Part shown: positions 35,211-44,655 of the stretch, in pieces
Layout: each line of letters starts with the position of its first letter
Position numbering within the stretch: the first letter of the stretch is position 1
Source of the DNA: Acidobacteriota bacterium
GTDB lineage: Bacteria; Acidobacteriota; Aminicenantia; Aminicenantales; Saccharicenantaceae
Direction: 5' to 3'
Assembly: GCA_039683095.1 (NCBI GenBank)
Contig: JBDKSB010000012.1
Location: 590,293-654,292 of the forward strand
Length of the DNA stretch: 64,000 bases
The notes under the pieces: generated by a model
What the model was told of the DNA's origin: nothing
Database searches by the model: none
The model's input: only the letters and a program-made list of their open reading frames with translations
Position numbers and translations under genes: made by a program

Positions 35211-35334
35211 CGATGCCTCCTGTGGTGGGCCGCCGGACGCCGTCGCTCGGCTTCGCCAGGCTCCGGAACAGGCCCGAAATTACGTGGGTCGTCTCTATTA
35301 TGGGGGTTCGCCCGGCCTTTTTCAAGGCCGCGGC

Positions 35335-37536
35335 TCAGAGCCGCCAAAGGTAGGAGGCCTTGAAGAACAGGCCCCTCTTCATCTCCAGGAAGCGTCCCGC
35401 CTCCCGGTATTCGCCGTCGACCCAGGCCGTCTTCTCGTAGAGCGACCCGTAGCCGAGCTGGACGACCGTGCCGGGGATGTAGGTGAAGGAGGCCAGCAGG
35501 TCCGTCAGCATCTGCCGGCGGAAGGAGTTGTATTCGACGACGCCGCGGAAGAAAAGGTGCCGGTTCATCTGATAGGTCAGCCGCCCCCGCCAGATGGCGT
35601 AATCGTATTCCCGCTGGCCGGTCGAACGCCGGGTAAAATCGGCGAAAGTCAGGCCGGCCGTCAGGTCGAACTGCTCCGACGGCTTGAAGACCAGGCTGGC
35701 CGTGACCCGGCTGCCGTCGCCCTGGTAAGGGTCGGCGACGTAGCGGACCAGGCCGCCCCGCCAGAAGAGCGCCCGAAGGGAGAACGACTTCGTGACCTGG
35801 CTCGAGACCTGGACCTGCCCGCCGCCCGTCCCGAACCGCCGCCCGATAAAGACCTCGGTCGCGTACCGGCCGAGGAGCAGGACGGACGTGTTGCCGGGCA
35901 GGAGCACGGTCAGGCCAAGCGAGTAATCGGTCTCGTAGAGCCCGCTCGGCAGGTCCCGGACCGCGGCCGCCGAGAGCGTGGGTACGAGCTTGCGGAAGAA
36001 GCGGCTCTTGGGATAAAGCCGGGGCGAGACGGAGCCCAGGAGACCAGCCACGCCGGGACGGGTCAGATAGCCGGCCGCGGTCTCGAAGTCCATTGATATG
36101 TCGTAAAATGAGAGAGTTACGCCGAGGTCCCGGGTGTCGTAGAGATAGGCGAGGCCGAAGGCCGAGCCCGCCGCGGCACCTCCCTCCGCGCCGCCGCCGG
36201 CCGCGGGCCGGGTCCACGAGCCGAAGCCGTGGAAGCCGACCTGGCTCGCTTTCGTCAGACGGACCTGGCCGTCGAAGCCGGCCACCTGGTTCGAGCCTCC
36301 GCCGTGCTCGCGGCCAGTGCAGAAGGCGCCCAGGAAGCCGTCGCTGGCGATGGTCCGCTTGTAGCGGAGGATGCCGAACCAGGCGTACTTGTCGCCGGCC
36401 GCCTCAGCGGGGGCGCCGCCCGGCGGCGACTCGTCCAGGGCGAAGATGGAGGCCACGGTGTCCATGCGCCCGACCTTGCCCGTGAGCTTGAAGCCGAGCC
36501 GGGGATCGACGATCGTCCGGGTGTGGACGACGGCTTCGAGCGGGTCGCCGTCCGCGGCCCCGGCCATCTGGAACATCTCGGCGCCTTCGAGGAAGAAGGG
36601 CTGCTTCTCCGGGAAGTAGAGTTCGGACCGGAGGTTGACGTCGACCTGGCCGGCGTCGGCCTCGATCTGGCTGAAATCCGGGTTCCAGGTCCCGTCGAGG
36701 ACGAGCCGCGGCGTGACCCCCAGCTTGGCCGTCAGGTGGGCGCCGTGAACGCCCCGGCCGCCGGCCAGGACCCCCTCGCCGCGCTCCGCCGTGTCGCGGT
36801 AGGTGTAGGCCGGCAGGACCTCGAGCAGGGTGTAGGACTTGATGTCCTCGAGCTCGAGCGGCATCATCTGGGTCAGGAAGAAGTAGCCCCGGGCCGGGTC
36901 GAGGGCCGGATAGGAGGAATGCTCGGAGCGCCGCGAGACCCGGCGTTCGAAGAAGATGGACATCTCCACCCGCTTCGTCCCGGCGTAGCGGATGCTCTTG
37001 AAGGGCACGGCCATCTCGACGCTGTAGCCGTCGGCGTCCAGCCGTCCCGCGCTCGACCAGACGAAGTCGGCGCTGAAATCCTCGTTGCCGCTGGCGTAGC
37101 GGCTGTCGGTCTGGATGCCGAGCGGATTGACGTAGAACGCGTAGAGCGACTGGCGGTCGTTGAAGCTGTCGAGGTTGATGCAGATGAAGTCGTCGGAACG
37201 GATGGTGTCCCGGTCGGCCAGGGCGGCCTTGATCCTGTCCGGCTCCCGGTCGTAGCACTTGAAGGCGAAGTAGAGGTTCTCGGCGTCGTAGGCCATGAAG
37301 GCGACCGTCCGCTCGCTGGCCTCCCGCCCGAAGTCGGGGATGAAGGTCTTGGCCAGGACGACCGACGGGGCCTCCGACCAGAGGGGCTCGTCGAGACGCC
37401 CGTCGATCGCCGGCGGCGTCGCCGCCCTCGCCGGCCGGAAGAAGGCCCCTTCCCCGCCCGACGCGAACGCGGCCGGGCCGAAGGCGAGCGCGACGGCAAG
37501 GGCGAAGGCGGGCCTGATCGTTCGCCGCGTTCTCAT
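35335..37536 (-). CDS. DUF5916 outer-membrane barrel with CBM9-like N-domain
   Basis: 733 residues. Signal peptide, then a CBM9-type domain beginning PPAIDGRLDEPLWSEAP (about 40-55) with DRDTIRSDDFICINLDSFNDRQSLYAFYVNPLGIQTD typical of DUF5916. The C-terminal 450 residues are an amphipathic barrel (NPDFSQIEADAGQVDVN, YFPEKQPFFLEGAEMF) ending in FKASYLWRL. Some relatives lie in glycan-use loci, so surface binding or import is likely. A second copy occurs at 49409. Confidence 0.85.
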   Translation of the reverse strand: MRTRRTIRPAFALAVALAFGPAAFASGGEGAFFRPARAATPPAIDGRLDEPLWSEAPSVVLAKTFIPDFGREASERTVAFMAYDAENLYFAFKCYDREPDRIKAALADRDTIRSDDFICINLDSFNDRQSLYAFYVNPLGIQTDSRYASGNEDFSADFVWSSAGRLDADGYSVEMAVPFKSIRYAGTKRVEMSIFFERRVSRRSEHSSYPALDPARGYFFLTQMMPLELEDIKSYTLLEVLPAYTYRDTAERGEGVLAGGRGVHGAHLTAKLGVTPRLVLDGTWNPDFSQIEADAGQVDVNLRSELYFPEKQPFFLEGAEMFQMAGAADGDPLEAVVHTRTIVDPRLGFKLTGKVGRMDTVASIFALDESPPGGAPAEAAGDKYAWFGILRYKRTIASDGFLGAFCTGREHGGGSNQVAGFDGQVRLTKASQVGFHGFGSWTRPAAGGGAEGGAAAGSAFGLAYLYDTRDLGVTLSFYDISMDFETAAGYLTRPGVAGLLGSVSPRLYPKSRFFRKLVPTLSAAAVRDLPSGLYETDYSLGLTVLLPGNTSVLLLGRYATEVFIGRRFGTGGGQVQVSSQVTKSFSLRALFWRGGLVRYVADPYQGDGSRVTASLVFKPSEQFDLTAGLTFADFTRRSTGQREYDYAIWRGRLTYQMNRHLFFRGVVEYNSFRRQMLTDLLASFTYIPGTVVQLGYGSLYEKTAWVDGEYREAGRFLEMKRGLFFKASYLWRL

Positions 37537-37625
37537 CGAGGTTTTTCTACTCTAGGGGATTTCCGGAGCACCGTCAACAAGCCCGGCCGGGGCCGGCCCC
37601 GATTTCCGGCCTCCGGGGATTCTGC

Positions 37626-37631
37626 TATAAT
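37626..37631 (+). promoter_or_regulatory. -10 element of a near-leaderless transcript
   Basis: TATAAT lies only nine bases before the ATG at 37641, and no good -35 or Shine-Dalgarno is seen. Transcription would start at or next to the start codon. Confidence 0.45.
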
Positions 37632-37640
37632 TAGGTAATT

Positions 37641-40085
37641 ATGAAACGAGCGTGCGCGGCGGCCCTCCTCGCGGCGCTCGTCCTCGTCTCCGCCTGTTCC
37701 TCCGGCAAGGCTCCGGCCGACGCGGCGGGGCTGAACCTCCTGGTCATCACCCTGGATACGACCCGCGCCGACGCGGTCGGCCTGTACGGGAACCGGCACG
37801 GAGTCACGCCCCGGATCGACGAGCTGGGCCGGGCCGGGATCGTCTTCGAGAACTGCTATACCCCGGTGCCCCTGACCCTGCCGGCCCATTGCTCGCTTTT
37901 CACCGGCCGCTATCCCGTCGGCCACCAGGTCAGGAACAACGGCACCTATGCGCTCCCGGCCTCGGAAAAGACCCTGGCCGCCGTCTTCAAGGAGCGGGGT
38001 TACGACACGGCCGCCTTCGTCGCCTCGTTCACCGTCAGCGGCAAGTTCGGCCTGGCCCGGGGCTTCGACACCTACGATGAAGATCTCGAGACCGGCCAGC
38101 CGATCGTCAACTATGCGGCCGAGATCCCGGCCGACCGGGTTTACGCCAAGTTCGCCCGCTGGCTCGACGGCCGGTCCGGGCGCAGGTTCTTCGGCTGGGT
38201 CCATTTCTACGACGCCCATTCGCCCTATGTCCCCCATCCGGACGGCCCGGCCGGCGACGGCTCCGCCTGGAGCCTCTACGAAGGGGAGGTCCGCTACGTC
38301 GACGCCCACGTCGGCAAGATCGTCCAGGCCCTGAAGGACAAGGGGCTCTACGAGAACACGGTTCTCGTCATCGTCGGCGACCACGGCGAGGCGTTCGGCG
38401 AGCACAAGGAGCACGGCCACGGCATCTTCTGTTACGAGGAGAGCCTGCGCGTGCCCCTGATCCTCCACAATCCGCGGCTCTTCCGAACGCCCAAAGCCGT
38501 GGCCGGGCGCGTCAGCCTGGTCGACGTCATGCCCGGGCTGCTCGAGCTCTTCCGGGCGCCGGCCCCGGCCGCCATCCAGGGCCGGAGCTTCTGGCCGCTG
38601 GTCGGGGGCCGGGAGAGCGAACGGCGCGAGATCTACTTCGAGAGCATGTACGGGAGCGAGGAGTTCCACTGGGCGCCCCTGACGGGGCTCCTGGACGGCC
38701 CCCTTAAATACATCTCCCTGCCCGAGCCCGAGCTCTACGACGTCGATTCCGACCGGCCCGAGAAGGAAAACCTGATCGGCGGCCGCCGCGACGCGGCCGT
38801 GGCCATCGACCGGAAGCTGGCGGCCTTCGTCCAGAGCATGGCCGCGGCCGCCGGCCCCAGCCGGCGCCAGCTCAGCGCGGCCGACGTCAAGGCCCTGACC
38901 TCGCTCGGCTACGTCTCGAGCTTCGGTCCCAAGGCCGGGGCCGCGACCGACCCGAAGAGCGGCATAGACCTCTACGCCGACGTCATGGGCCTCAAGGACC
39001 TCGTCGCCAAGGGGGATTACCCGGCGGCCGACAAGCGGCTGGCGGACCTCGAGGCCCGCCATCCGGGCGTGGAGCTCGCGGACCTCGACGAGGCCCGCTA
39101 CCGGCTGCTCAAGGCCAGGGGCCGGACCGACGAGGCCCTGGCCGTCCTGCGCCGGGCCATCGACCGGTTCCCGGAGCGGGAGTCCTTCAAGGTCTTCCTG
39201 GGCGTGGACCTGATCGAGAGCGGACGGATCGCCGAGGCCGGCGACTACGGCCGGCGTTTCGCGGCCGAGAACCCCGACGTCGCCGCGGCCCACGTTCTGC
39301 TCGGCGACGCCCAGGACCTGCTCGGCCAGCCCGACGCGGCCCTGTCGAGCTACGAGCGGGCGGCCGCCCTCGAACCCCAGAATCCGGCCCTGCGCTCCAA
39401 GATCGCCGCGATCTGGATCAAGAAGGGCGATCTGGCCAAGGCCCAGGGGATCCTCGAAGGGCTCGAATCCCGGCCGGACGTCGTGATCTCGACGGACTTC
39501 CAGGAGGCCATGTCGGGCCTCGGCCACTCGCTCCTGGCCGCGGGACGGACGGACGAGGGGCTCGGCGTCTTCCGCAAGGCGACCGCCCTGAGCCCGCGGA
39601 GCCCGGCGGTCTGGCTCAACCTCGGCGGCGCTTATTTCGCCCTCGGGGATTATCCGGCTGCCCTGGAGAACTTCGAGAAGTCCGTGGGCCTCGACCCGGG
39701 CTTCGCCCTCGGCTGGAGCAACATCGGCCAGGTCCATCTGATGAACCTGGTGGCCGGGAACGCCGCGGGTTCGGCCGACACGGCCCTGGCCGATTTCGAC
39801 AAGGCCATCGCCCTCGCGCCCGAACTGGCCGTGGCCTGGAACGGCCGCGCCTCCGTCCGCCTGAGCCAGGGCCGGGCGGCTAACGCCGTCCGCGATTACG
39901 AGCGGGCCATCAAGCTCGATCCCGGCCTGCTCGACGCCTATATCAACATCAGCATCGCTTTGAGGGAACAGGGGCGAAATGCCGAGGCCCGGCGCTACCT
40001 GGAGAGCTGCAAGGAACGGCTCGGGCCGCGGCTGGCCGCCTCCGACCGTGACGAGATCGACCGGCTCATCGCCGAGCTTCGGTGA
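37641..40085 (+). CDS. Sulfatase-superfamily lipoprotein with TPR domain
   Basis: 814 residues. Lipobox VSAC (Cys19). The alkaline-phosphatase/sulfatase fold spans about 30-400: metal ligands in VITLDTTRAD (Asp40) and VIVGDHGEAFGEHKEHGHG. At the nucleophile site the sequence is TLPAHCSLFTGRYP; the formylglycine Cys or Ser of CxPSR is Thr79 here, so it is not a classic arylsulfatase and may be a phosphatase, phosphodiesterase or phosphotransferase. Residues 440-814 are TPR repeats. Cell-surface or periplasmic location is expected. Confidence 0.85.
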   Translation: MKRACAAALLAALVLVSACSSGKAPADAAGLNLLVITLDTTRADAVGLYGNRHGVTPRIDELGRAGIVFENCYTPVPLTLPAHCSLFTGRYPVGHQVRNNGTYALPASEKTLAAVFKERGYDTAAFVASFTVSGKFGLARGFDTYDEDLETGQPIVNYAAEIPADRVYAKFARWLDGRSGRRFFGWVHFYDAHSPYVPHPDGPAGDGSAWSLYEGEVRYVDAHVGKIVQALKDKGLYENTVLVIVGDHGEAFGEHKEHGHGIFCYEESLRVPLILHNPRLFRTPKAVAGRVSLVDVMPGLLELFRAPAPAAIQGRSFWPLVGGRESERREIYFESMYGSEEFHWAPLTGLLDGPLKYISLPEPELYDVDSDRPEKENLIGGRRDAAVAIDRKLAAFVQSMAAAAGPSRRQLSAADVKALTSLGYVSSFGPKAGAATDPKSGIDLYADVMGLKDLVAKGDYPAADKRLADLEARHPGVELADLDEARYRLLKARGRTDEALAVLRRAIDRFPERESFKVFLGVDLIESGRIAEAGDYGRRFAAENPDVAAAHVLLGDAQDLLGQPDAALSSYERAAALEPQNPALRSKIAAIWIKKGDLAKAQGILEGLESRPDVVISTDFQEAMSGLGHSLLAAGRTDEGLGVFRKATALSPRSPAVWLNLGGAYFALGDYPAALENFEKSVGLDPGFALGWSNIGQVHLMNLVAGNAAGSADTALADFDKAIALAPELAVAWNGRASVRLSQGRAANAVRDYERAIKLDPGLLDAYINISIALREQGRNAEARRYLESCKERLGPRLAASDRDEIDRLIAELR

Positions 40086-40093
40086 GGTCCGAC

Positions 40094-40960
40094 ATGAGAC
40101 AACGATCCGGGGCCATCCTGGCCTGCCTGGCCGTCATCTTCGTGGCCGCCGCGGCCTGCGCCCGCCGCCAGGCCGAGGCGCCGGCCTCCGCCGCGGCCGG
40201 GGCCGGGGCCGAAAGCCTGCGGCTCAAGGAAACGACGGTCCGCAACGTCACCGCCCACGCGATCGGCTACCGGATCTACCCGTCCGGGCGTCCCGAGGCC
40301 GCGGAATCGCGGGAGATCGCTCCCGGCGCCGTCGACCGGTTCCCGGCGGCCGGCGCCCTGGAGATCGAGTTCAACACCGGCAAGAAGGACGCCACCTACG
40401 CGCTCGATCCCGGCAGCCCGTATTCCTTCCGCTACGACGAGGGCGAGACTATCGATCTCTTCCTCGGCTCCCACGGCCGCACCGACGCCGCCGACCTGGC
40501 TCCCTGGGTCCCGACACCCCAGCCGATCGTCGACCGCATGCTCGAGCTGGCCGGGGTGACGGACAAGGACGTCCTGTACGACATAGGCTGCGGCGACGGC
40601 CGCATCGTCATCACGGCCGCGCGCCGCTACGGGACCCGGGGCGTCGGGATCGACATCGACCCGGCCCAGATCGAGGCCTCGGACCGGAACGCGGCGGCCG
40701 CGGGCGTCGAGCGCCAGGTCCGGTTCGTCGGCATGGACGCCACGAAGGCCGACTTCTCAGAGGCGACGGTGGTCAGCCTCTATCTCCTGCCCGAATCGAA
40801 CGCCCTGATGCGGCCCCTGCTCGAGGCCCAGCTCCGGCCCGGGAGCCGGGTCGTCTGCCACAACTACACCATCCCCGGCTGGGAATCGAAGCAGGTCAAG
40901 TCCGAGACGATGGACGACGAGAACGGGGAGAAGCACCTCATCTATCTCTACGTCCGCTGA
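40094..40960 (+). CDS. Lipoprotein carrying a SAM-dependent methyltransferase domain
   Basis: 288 residues. The N-terminus MRQRSGAILACLAVIFVAAAACARR is a lipoprotein signal (lipobox AAAC). A small beta domain (about 45-120) precedes a class I methyltransferase: VPTPQPIVDRMLELAGV, DVLYDIGCGDGRIV (SAM loop), GVGIDIDP, VVSLYLLPESN. Export of a SAM enzyme is unexpected because SAM is cytoplasmic. The ATG at 40094 has GAGG six bases upstream; a GTG at 40082 overlaps the sulfatase gene. Co-transcription with the sulfatase-like gene is likely. Confidence 0.8.
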   Translation: MRQRSGAILACLAVIFVAAAACARRQAEAPASAAAGAGAESLRLKETTVRNVTAHAIGYRIYPSGRPEAAESREIAPGAVDRFPAAGALEIEFNTGKKDATYALDPGSPYSFRYDEGETIDLFLGSHGRTDAADLAPWVPTPQPIVDRMLELAGVTDKDVLYDIGCGDGRIVITAARRYGTRGVGIDIDPAQIEASDRNAAAAGVERQVRFVGMDATKADFSEATVVSLYLLPESNALMRPLLEAQLRPGSRVVCHNYTIPGWESKQVKSETMDDENGEKHLIYLYVR

Positions 40961-40999
40961 ATCCCGTCTTCCCGCGCCGCCGCGAAAAAACCGGACAGG

Positions 41000-41617
41000 C
41001 TAAAAGGCGATGCCGATGCTCGCCGACCAGACGCCGTTCTTGAAATCGGGCGCGGTTTCGCCCTCGACCGTCGAGACGACCTTCTGCAGGCCCAGGCTGT
41101 AGCGGACGTCGAGCGCCAGGCTCCGGCCGAATTCCAGGCCGGCGCCGAAGATGGCGCCGTAGTCGTTGTTCTTAAGGAGCTTCTCGGTCATGGGGACGCC
41201 GTTCTGTTCCCACTTTTCGCGGAGCTTGAAGCCGACGGACGGGCCGGCGAAGACGAAGGGCTGGATGCCCGGCATCGGGATCCTGAGCTTCAGCAGGAGG
41301 GGCACCTCGACGTAGTCGGCGTAGAGCTTGTCGGTGTAGGAATCATCCAGGGCCGTGTAGGAGGCGCCCTTCATGGTGTAGAGGACCTCCCATTGGACCG
41401 CCACGACCCGGCCGAAGTCGAGGGCCAGGAAGAGGCCGCCCTGGAAGCCGACCTTGTTCTTCAGGGCGGCCAGGGGATCCTGGGCGTCGGCGCCGGTGGG
41501 CTTGGCCATGTTGGCGCCGGCCTTGAGGCCGAACCGGACGCCGGCCTCGGCGGGCCGCGGCAGGGCCAGGAAGCCGGCGAAAGCCCCGATCGCGAGAACC
41601 GATAAGAATTTTTTCAT
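41000..41617 (-). CDS. Small outer-membrane beta-barrel protein
   Basis: 205 residues. Signal peptide (to AEA, about 25), then FGLKAGANMAKPTG and alternating hydrophobic strands (GFQGGLFLALDFG, YVEVPLLLKLRI, QPFVFAGPSVGFKL, YGAIFGAGLEFG) ending in WSASIGIAF. This is the 8-strand PorT/OmpW-like porin-family pattern. GAGGAGG precedes the ATG at 41617. Function unknown. Confidence 0.8.
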   Translation of the reverse strand: MKKFLSVLAIGAFAGFLALPRPAEAGVRFGLKAGANMAKPTGADAQDPLAALKNKVGFQGGLFLALDFGRVVAVQWEVLYTMKGASYTALDDSYTDKLYADYVEVPLLLKLRIPMPGIQPFVFAGPSVGFKLREKWEQNGVPMTEKLLKNNDYGAIFGAGLEFGRSLALDVRYSLGLQKVVSTVEGETAPDFKNGVWSASIGIAF

Positions 41618-41786
41618 CGTTCCTCCTCGAGCGGACTGGATCCGGACGCGGTCCCCGCGTCCTCCTCCATTGTGACGGCCGGGAGGCCCGTTGGCCATCC
41701 CCGGAAGAGAGGAATCGACGGGACCCCCGGCTCCCCCCGCCGGCGATGATGGGACGGCCGCCCCCTCATCGCCCGGCCGGGGACCC

Positions 41787-42815
41787 TCAGAGGCCGATCA
41801 GCTTGAACTGGGCCTTGTCCTTGAGCCCCTGGACGTAGTCCTTGACCACGGCCGGCCCCTTGTCCTTCTTGAGCCGGGCCTCGATCTCGGCCCGGGCCTC
41901 TTCGAAGGACCGGGTCTCCTTCTTGCGGTCGACGACCTTGAGGATGTGGTAGCCGTACTCGGTCTCGATGACCCCGCTGAGCTGGCCCACGGGAACGGAA
42001 AACGCGGCGTCCTCGAAAGGCTTGACCATCTGGCCGCGGGGGAAGTTCTCGTAAAGGCCGCCGTTGTCCTTGGAGCCGGGGTCCTCGGAACAGGTCTTGG
42101 CCAGCTCGGCGAAATCCGCCCCGGCCTTGGCCTTGGCCAGCAGGTCCTCGATCTTGGCCTTGGCCGCGGCCTTCTCCTGGTCGGTCTTGCCCTGGGTCAT
42201 CAGGAGGATGTGCCGGACCGAGGCGGTCTTGTCGCCGGCCGTTTCCCCGGCGTAGGCCTTCTGCAGTTCCTCCGCGGTCACGGCGGCGCCCTTCTCGGCC
42301 ACCCCGCCGAGGAACTTGTTGATCAGCAGGGAGTCCTGGACGCTGGCCTTGACCTGGTCGATCGAAACCTCGGCCTTCTTCAGGGCCTCGAGGAAGGCCT
42401 GCTCGCCGCCGGCCTGCGCGTATTGGGATTGCAGGACCTGCTGGAGCTCGTCGGGCGTGACGATCGTCTTGGCCGCGGCCGCCGCGGCCACGATGAGCCT
42501 GCGCTCGGCCATGGACTCGGCGTTCTGGTCGAAGATCTGCTTCAGCTGTCCGGCGTCGAAGCTCTTGAGCTGGTCGGACCGCGTTCCCATCAGGTCACGG
42601 GCCGACTGGACGACCTCGGCGGCCGTTATCTTGAACTTCCTGGTCTCGACGAGGACGGTCGTCTTGTCGGGGGCCAGGGCCGGGCTGATCTTGGCCAGCT
42701 CCAGGGCCAGCGCGTAAGCGGGCGTGCCCTGCTTGAGGGCGAACGTCCCGGCCTTCGGGCCGCAGGCGGACAGGGCCAGCGCCGAGACCAGGATAAGGGT
42801 CAACGCATTCTTCAT
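41787..42815 (-). CDS. Parvulin-type peptidyl-prolyl isomerase lipoprotein
   Basis: 342 residues. Lipobox ALSAC (Cys18). A SurA-like N-terminal chaperone helix region (about 45-190) precedes the parvulin domain: ASVRHILLMTQGKTDQEKAAAKAKIEDLLAKAKAGADFAELAKTCSEDPGSKDNGGLYENFPRGQMVKPFEDAAFSVPVGQ, then TEYGYHILKV. It likely helps fold outer-membrane or secreted proteins (PrsA/SurA role). AAGGAG precedes ATG 42815. Confidence 0.92.
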   Translation of the reverse strand: MKNALTLILVSALALSACGPKAGTFALKQGTPAYALALELAKISPALAPDKTTVLVETRKFKITAAEVVQSARDLMGTRSDQLKSFDAGQLKQIFDQNAESMAERRLIVAAAAAAKTIVTPDELQQVLQSQYAQAGGEQAFLEALKKAEVSIDQVKASVQDSLLINKFLGGVAEKGAAVTAEELQKAYAGETAGDKTASVRHILLMTQGKTDQEKAAAKAKIEDLLAKAKAGADFAELAKTCSEDPGSKDNGGLYENFPRGQMVKPFEDAAFSVPVGQLSGVIETEYGYHILKVVDRKKETRSFEEARAEIEARLKKDKGPAVVKDYVQGLKDKAQFKLIGL

Positions 42816-42906
42816 GATAAGACTCTCCTTGCGGGCGCGGGGGACATCCAACTAGTTAACCATAAATGTCCGGCCGGCGCAAACGGGGGCGGCGCGGCGG
42901 GAGCGC

Positions 42907-44160
42907 TCACTCCGGGACGATGCGATGGATCTTCTTCTTGCCGGCCTTGAGCAGCAGGCCTCCGTCGGGGCTGAGATCGGCCAGGGTGATCAGCCGCTCG
43001 ACTGATTCGAGGCGCTCGTCGTTGACGTAGAGGCCGCCCTGCTCGATCATCCGCTTGGCTTCCTTGCGCGAGGGGGTCAGGCCGACCTCGGTGAAGAGCC
43101 CGGCCGGGGCGATGCCGGCCTCCAGGCGCGAGCGGGGGACGGCCGTGGTCGGCAGGGAATTGAGGCCGCCCTCGGCCGCGGCGGGCCCGCCGCCCGCACC
43201 GAACGCGGCGGCCGCCGCCTGCCGGGCCTTCTCGGCCTCGAGCTCGCCGTGGGTGATCTTGGTCGCCTCGAAGGCCAGCGCGCGCTTGGCCTCGTTGATG
43301 CCGCTGTCCTTGAGCGACTCGAGCCGCCGGATCTCGTCGAGCGGCAGCAGCGTGAATAGGCGCAGGAAGCGCCCGACGTCGCGGTCGTCGCAGTTGACCC
43401 AGTACTGGTAGAAGTCGTAGGGGCTGAAGAGCCCGCCGTCCAGCCAGACGGCGCCCTGGGCGGTCTTGCCCATCTTGGCGCCCGTGGCCGTGGTCAGGAG
43501 CGGGAAGGTCAGGGCCTGGGCCGTCCCGCCGTCGACGCGGCGGATGAGGTCGACCCCGGCCAGGATGTTCCCCCACTGGTCGTCGCCGCCCATCTGCAGC
43601 GTGCAGCCGAACTTCCGGTAGAGGGTCAGGTAGTCGTAAGCCTGCAGGATCTGGTAATTGAACTCGATGAAGGACAGCCCCCTCTCCAGGCGGAGCTTGT
43701 AGGCCTCGGCGGCCAGCATCCGGTTGACGCTGAAGTGCCGGCCGATGTCCCGGAGGAAGGGGATGTACTGGAGCGGCATCAGCCAGTCCGCGTTGTCCAC
43801 GGCGATGGCGTTCTGGCCGTCGAAATGGAGATAGCGGGCCAGCTGGAGGTGGATGGCCTGGCCCTGGGCCCGGATCGTCCCTTCCTCGAGCATCGGGCGC
43901 ATCTCGGTCTTGCCGCTGGGATCGCCGACCATGGTCGTCCCGCTGCCGACGACGGCGACGACCCGATGGCCGGCCCGCCGGAGGTGGACCATGGCCATGA
44001 TCGGGACGAGGCTGCCGGCATGGAGGCTGGTCGCGGTGCTGTCGAACCCGACGTAGAACGTGACCCTCTCCGTGCCGAGCATCCTGCGCACGGCCTCCTC
44101 GTCGGAGACCTGAGCCACGAAGCCGCGCTCCTTGATCTCGTCGTAGACGTTTCCGCTCAT
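42907..44160 (-). CDS. tyrS: Tyrosyl-tRNA synthetase
   Basis: Charges tRNA-Tyr. 417 residues. Class I features: TFYVGFDSTATSLHAGSLVPI (HIGH motif reads HAGS), VVGSGTTMVGDPSGK, LQMGGDDQWGNILAGVDLIRR (tyrosine site) and GAKMGKT (KMSKS). An S4 RNA-binding domain occupies the last 65 residues (SRKEAKRMIEQGGLYVNDE). The second His of HIGH, often Asn in TyrZ-type enzymes, is Ser here. ATG 44160 is where homology begins. Confidence 0.95.
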   Translation of the reverse strand: MSGNVYDEIKERGFVAQVSDEEAVRRMLGTERVTFYVGFDSTATSLHAGSLVPIMAMVHLRRAGHRVVAVVGSGTTMVGDPSGKTEMRPMLEEGTIRAQGQAIHLQLARYLHFDGQNAIAVDNADWLMPLQYIPFLRDIGRHFSVNRMLAAEAYKLRLERGLSFIEFNYQILQAYDYLTLYRKFGCTLQMGGDDQWGNILAGVDLIRRVDGGTAQALTFPLLTTATGAKMGKTAQGAVWLDGGLFSPYDFYQYWVNCDDRDVGRFLRLFTLLPLDEIRRLESLKDSGINEAKRALAFEATKITHGELEAEKARQAAAAAFGAGGGPAAAEGGLNSLPTTAVPRSRLEAGIAPAGLFTEVGLTPSRKEAKRMIEQGGLYVNDERLESVERLITLADLSPDGGLLLKAGKKKIHRIVPE

Positions 44161-44250
44161 GGTCCTTCCTCGCCGGCAGTTATACCATGGGAGAGGGAGC
44201 TTGTCCAAGCCCGGCCCTGCCTGGAGGGCCGGCGGCGGCCTGGGCCCGGC

Positions 44251-44655
44251 CTACTTCTTCAGAGCCAGCTCGATGGCCCCGGAATCCCCGCCGGGATCGG
44301 ACCAGGCGCCCTTCATCGTCCCGCCGTCGACCGTCAGCTCGATCTTGATGAGCGTCGGGCCCGAGCCGGTGTCCAGGTCGAGCTCGAAGGAGAGCTTGTT
44401 TTCCTTGAGGACGATCTGCCGCAGCTCCGTCTCCGGAACGATGCCGCTGGCGTCGCTTATCTTGCCGGCGTAGCCGGCCCCGGACTCGGCCAGGACCACG
44501 GTGATCTCGATCTGTTCGCCACCGCCGCCGACGACGGCGGCGCCGATCCAGGTCCCGGCGATCGCGGGTTTCGCCGGGACCTGGGCCCGGGCGGCGCCCG
44601 CCGGGAAGGACAGGGCGGTCAAGACGACGATCGGGACCAGCAGGGATCTCTTCAT
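44251..44655 (-). CDS. Small exported beta-barrel-like protein of unknown function
   Basis: 134 residues. Signal peptide (to ARAQ, about 25), then IAGTWIGAAVVGGGGEQIEITVVLAESGAGYAGKISDASGIV and further alternating strands to GAIELALKK. The GTW opening and the strand pattern recall calycin/lipocalin-like small barrels. No partner is obvious; tyrS lies 90 bases downstream on the same strand. Confidence 0.65.
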   Translation of the reverse strand: MKRSLLVPIVVLTALSFPAGAARAQVPAKPAIAGTWIGAAVVGGGGEQIEITVVLAESGAGYAGKISDASGIVPETELRQIVLKENKLSFELDLDTGSGPTLIKIELTVDGGTMKGAWSDPGGDSGAIELALKK

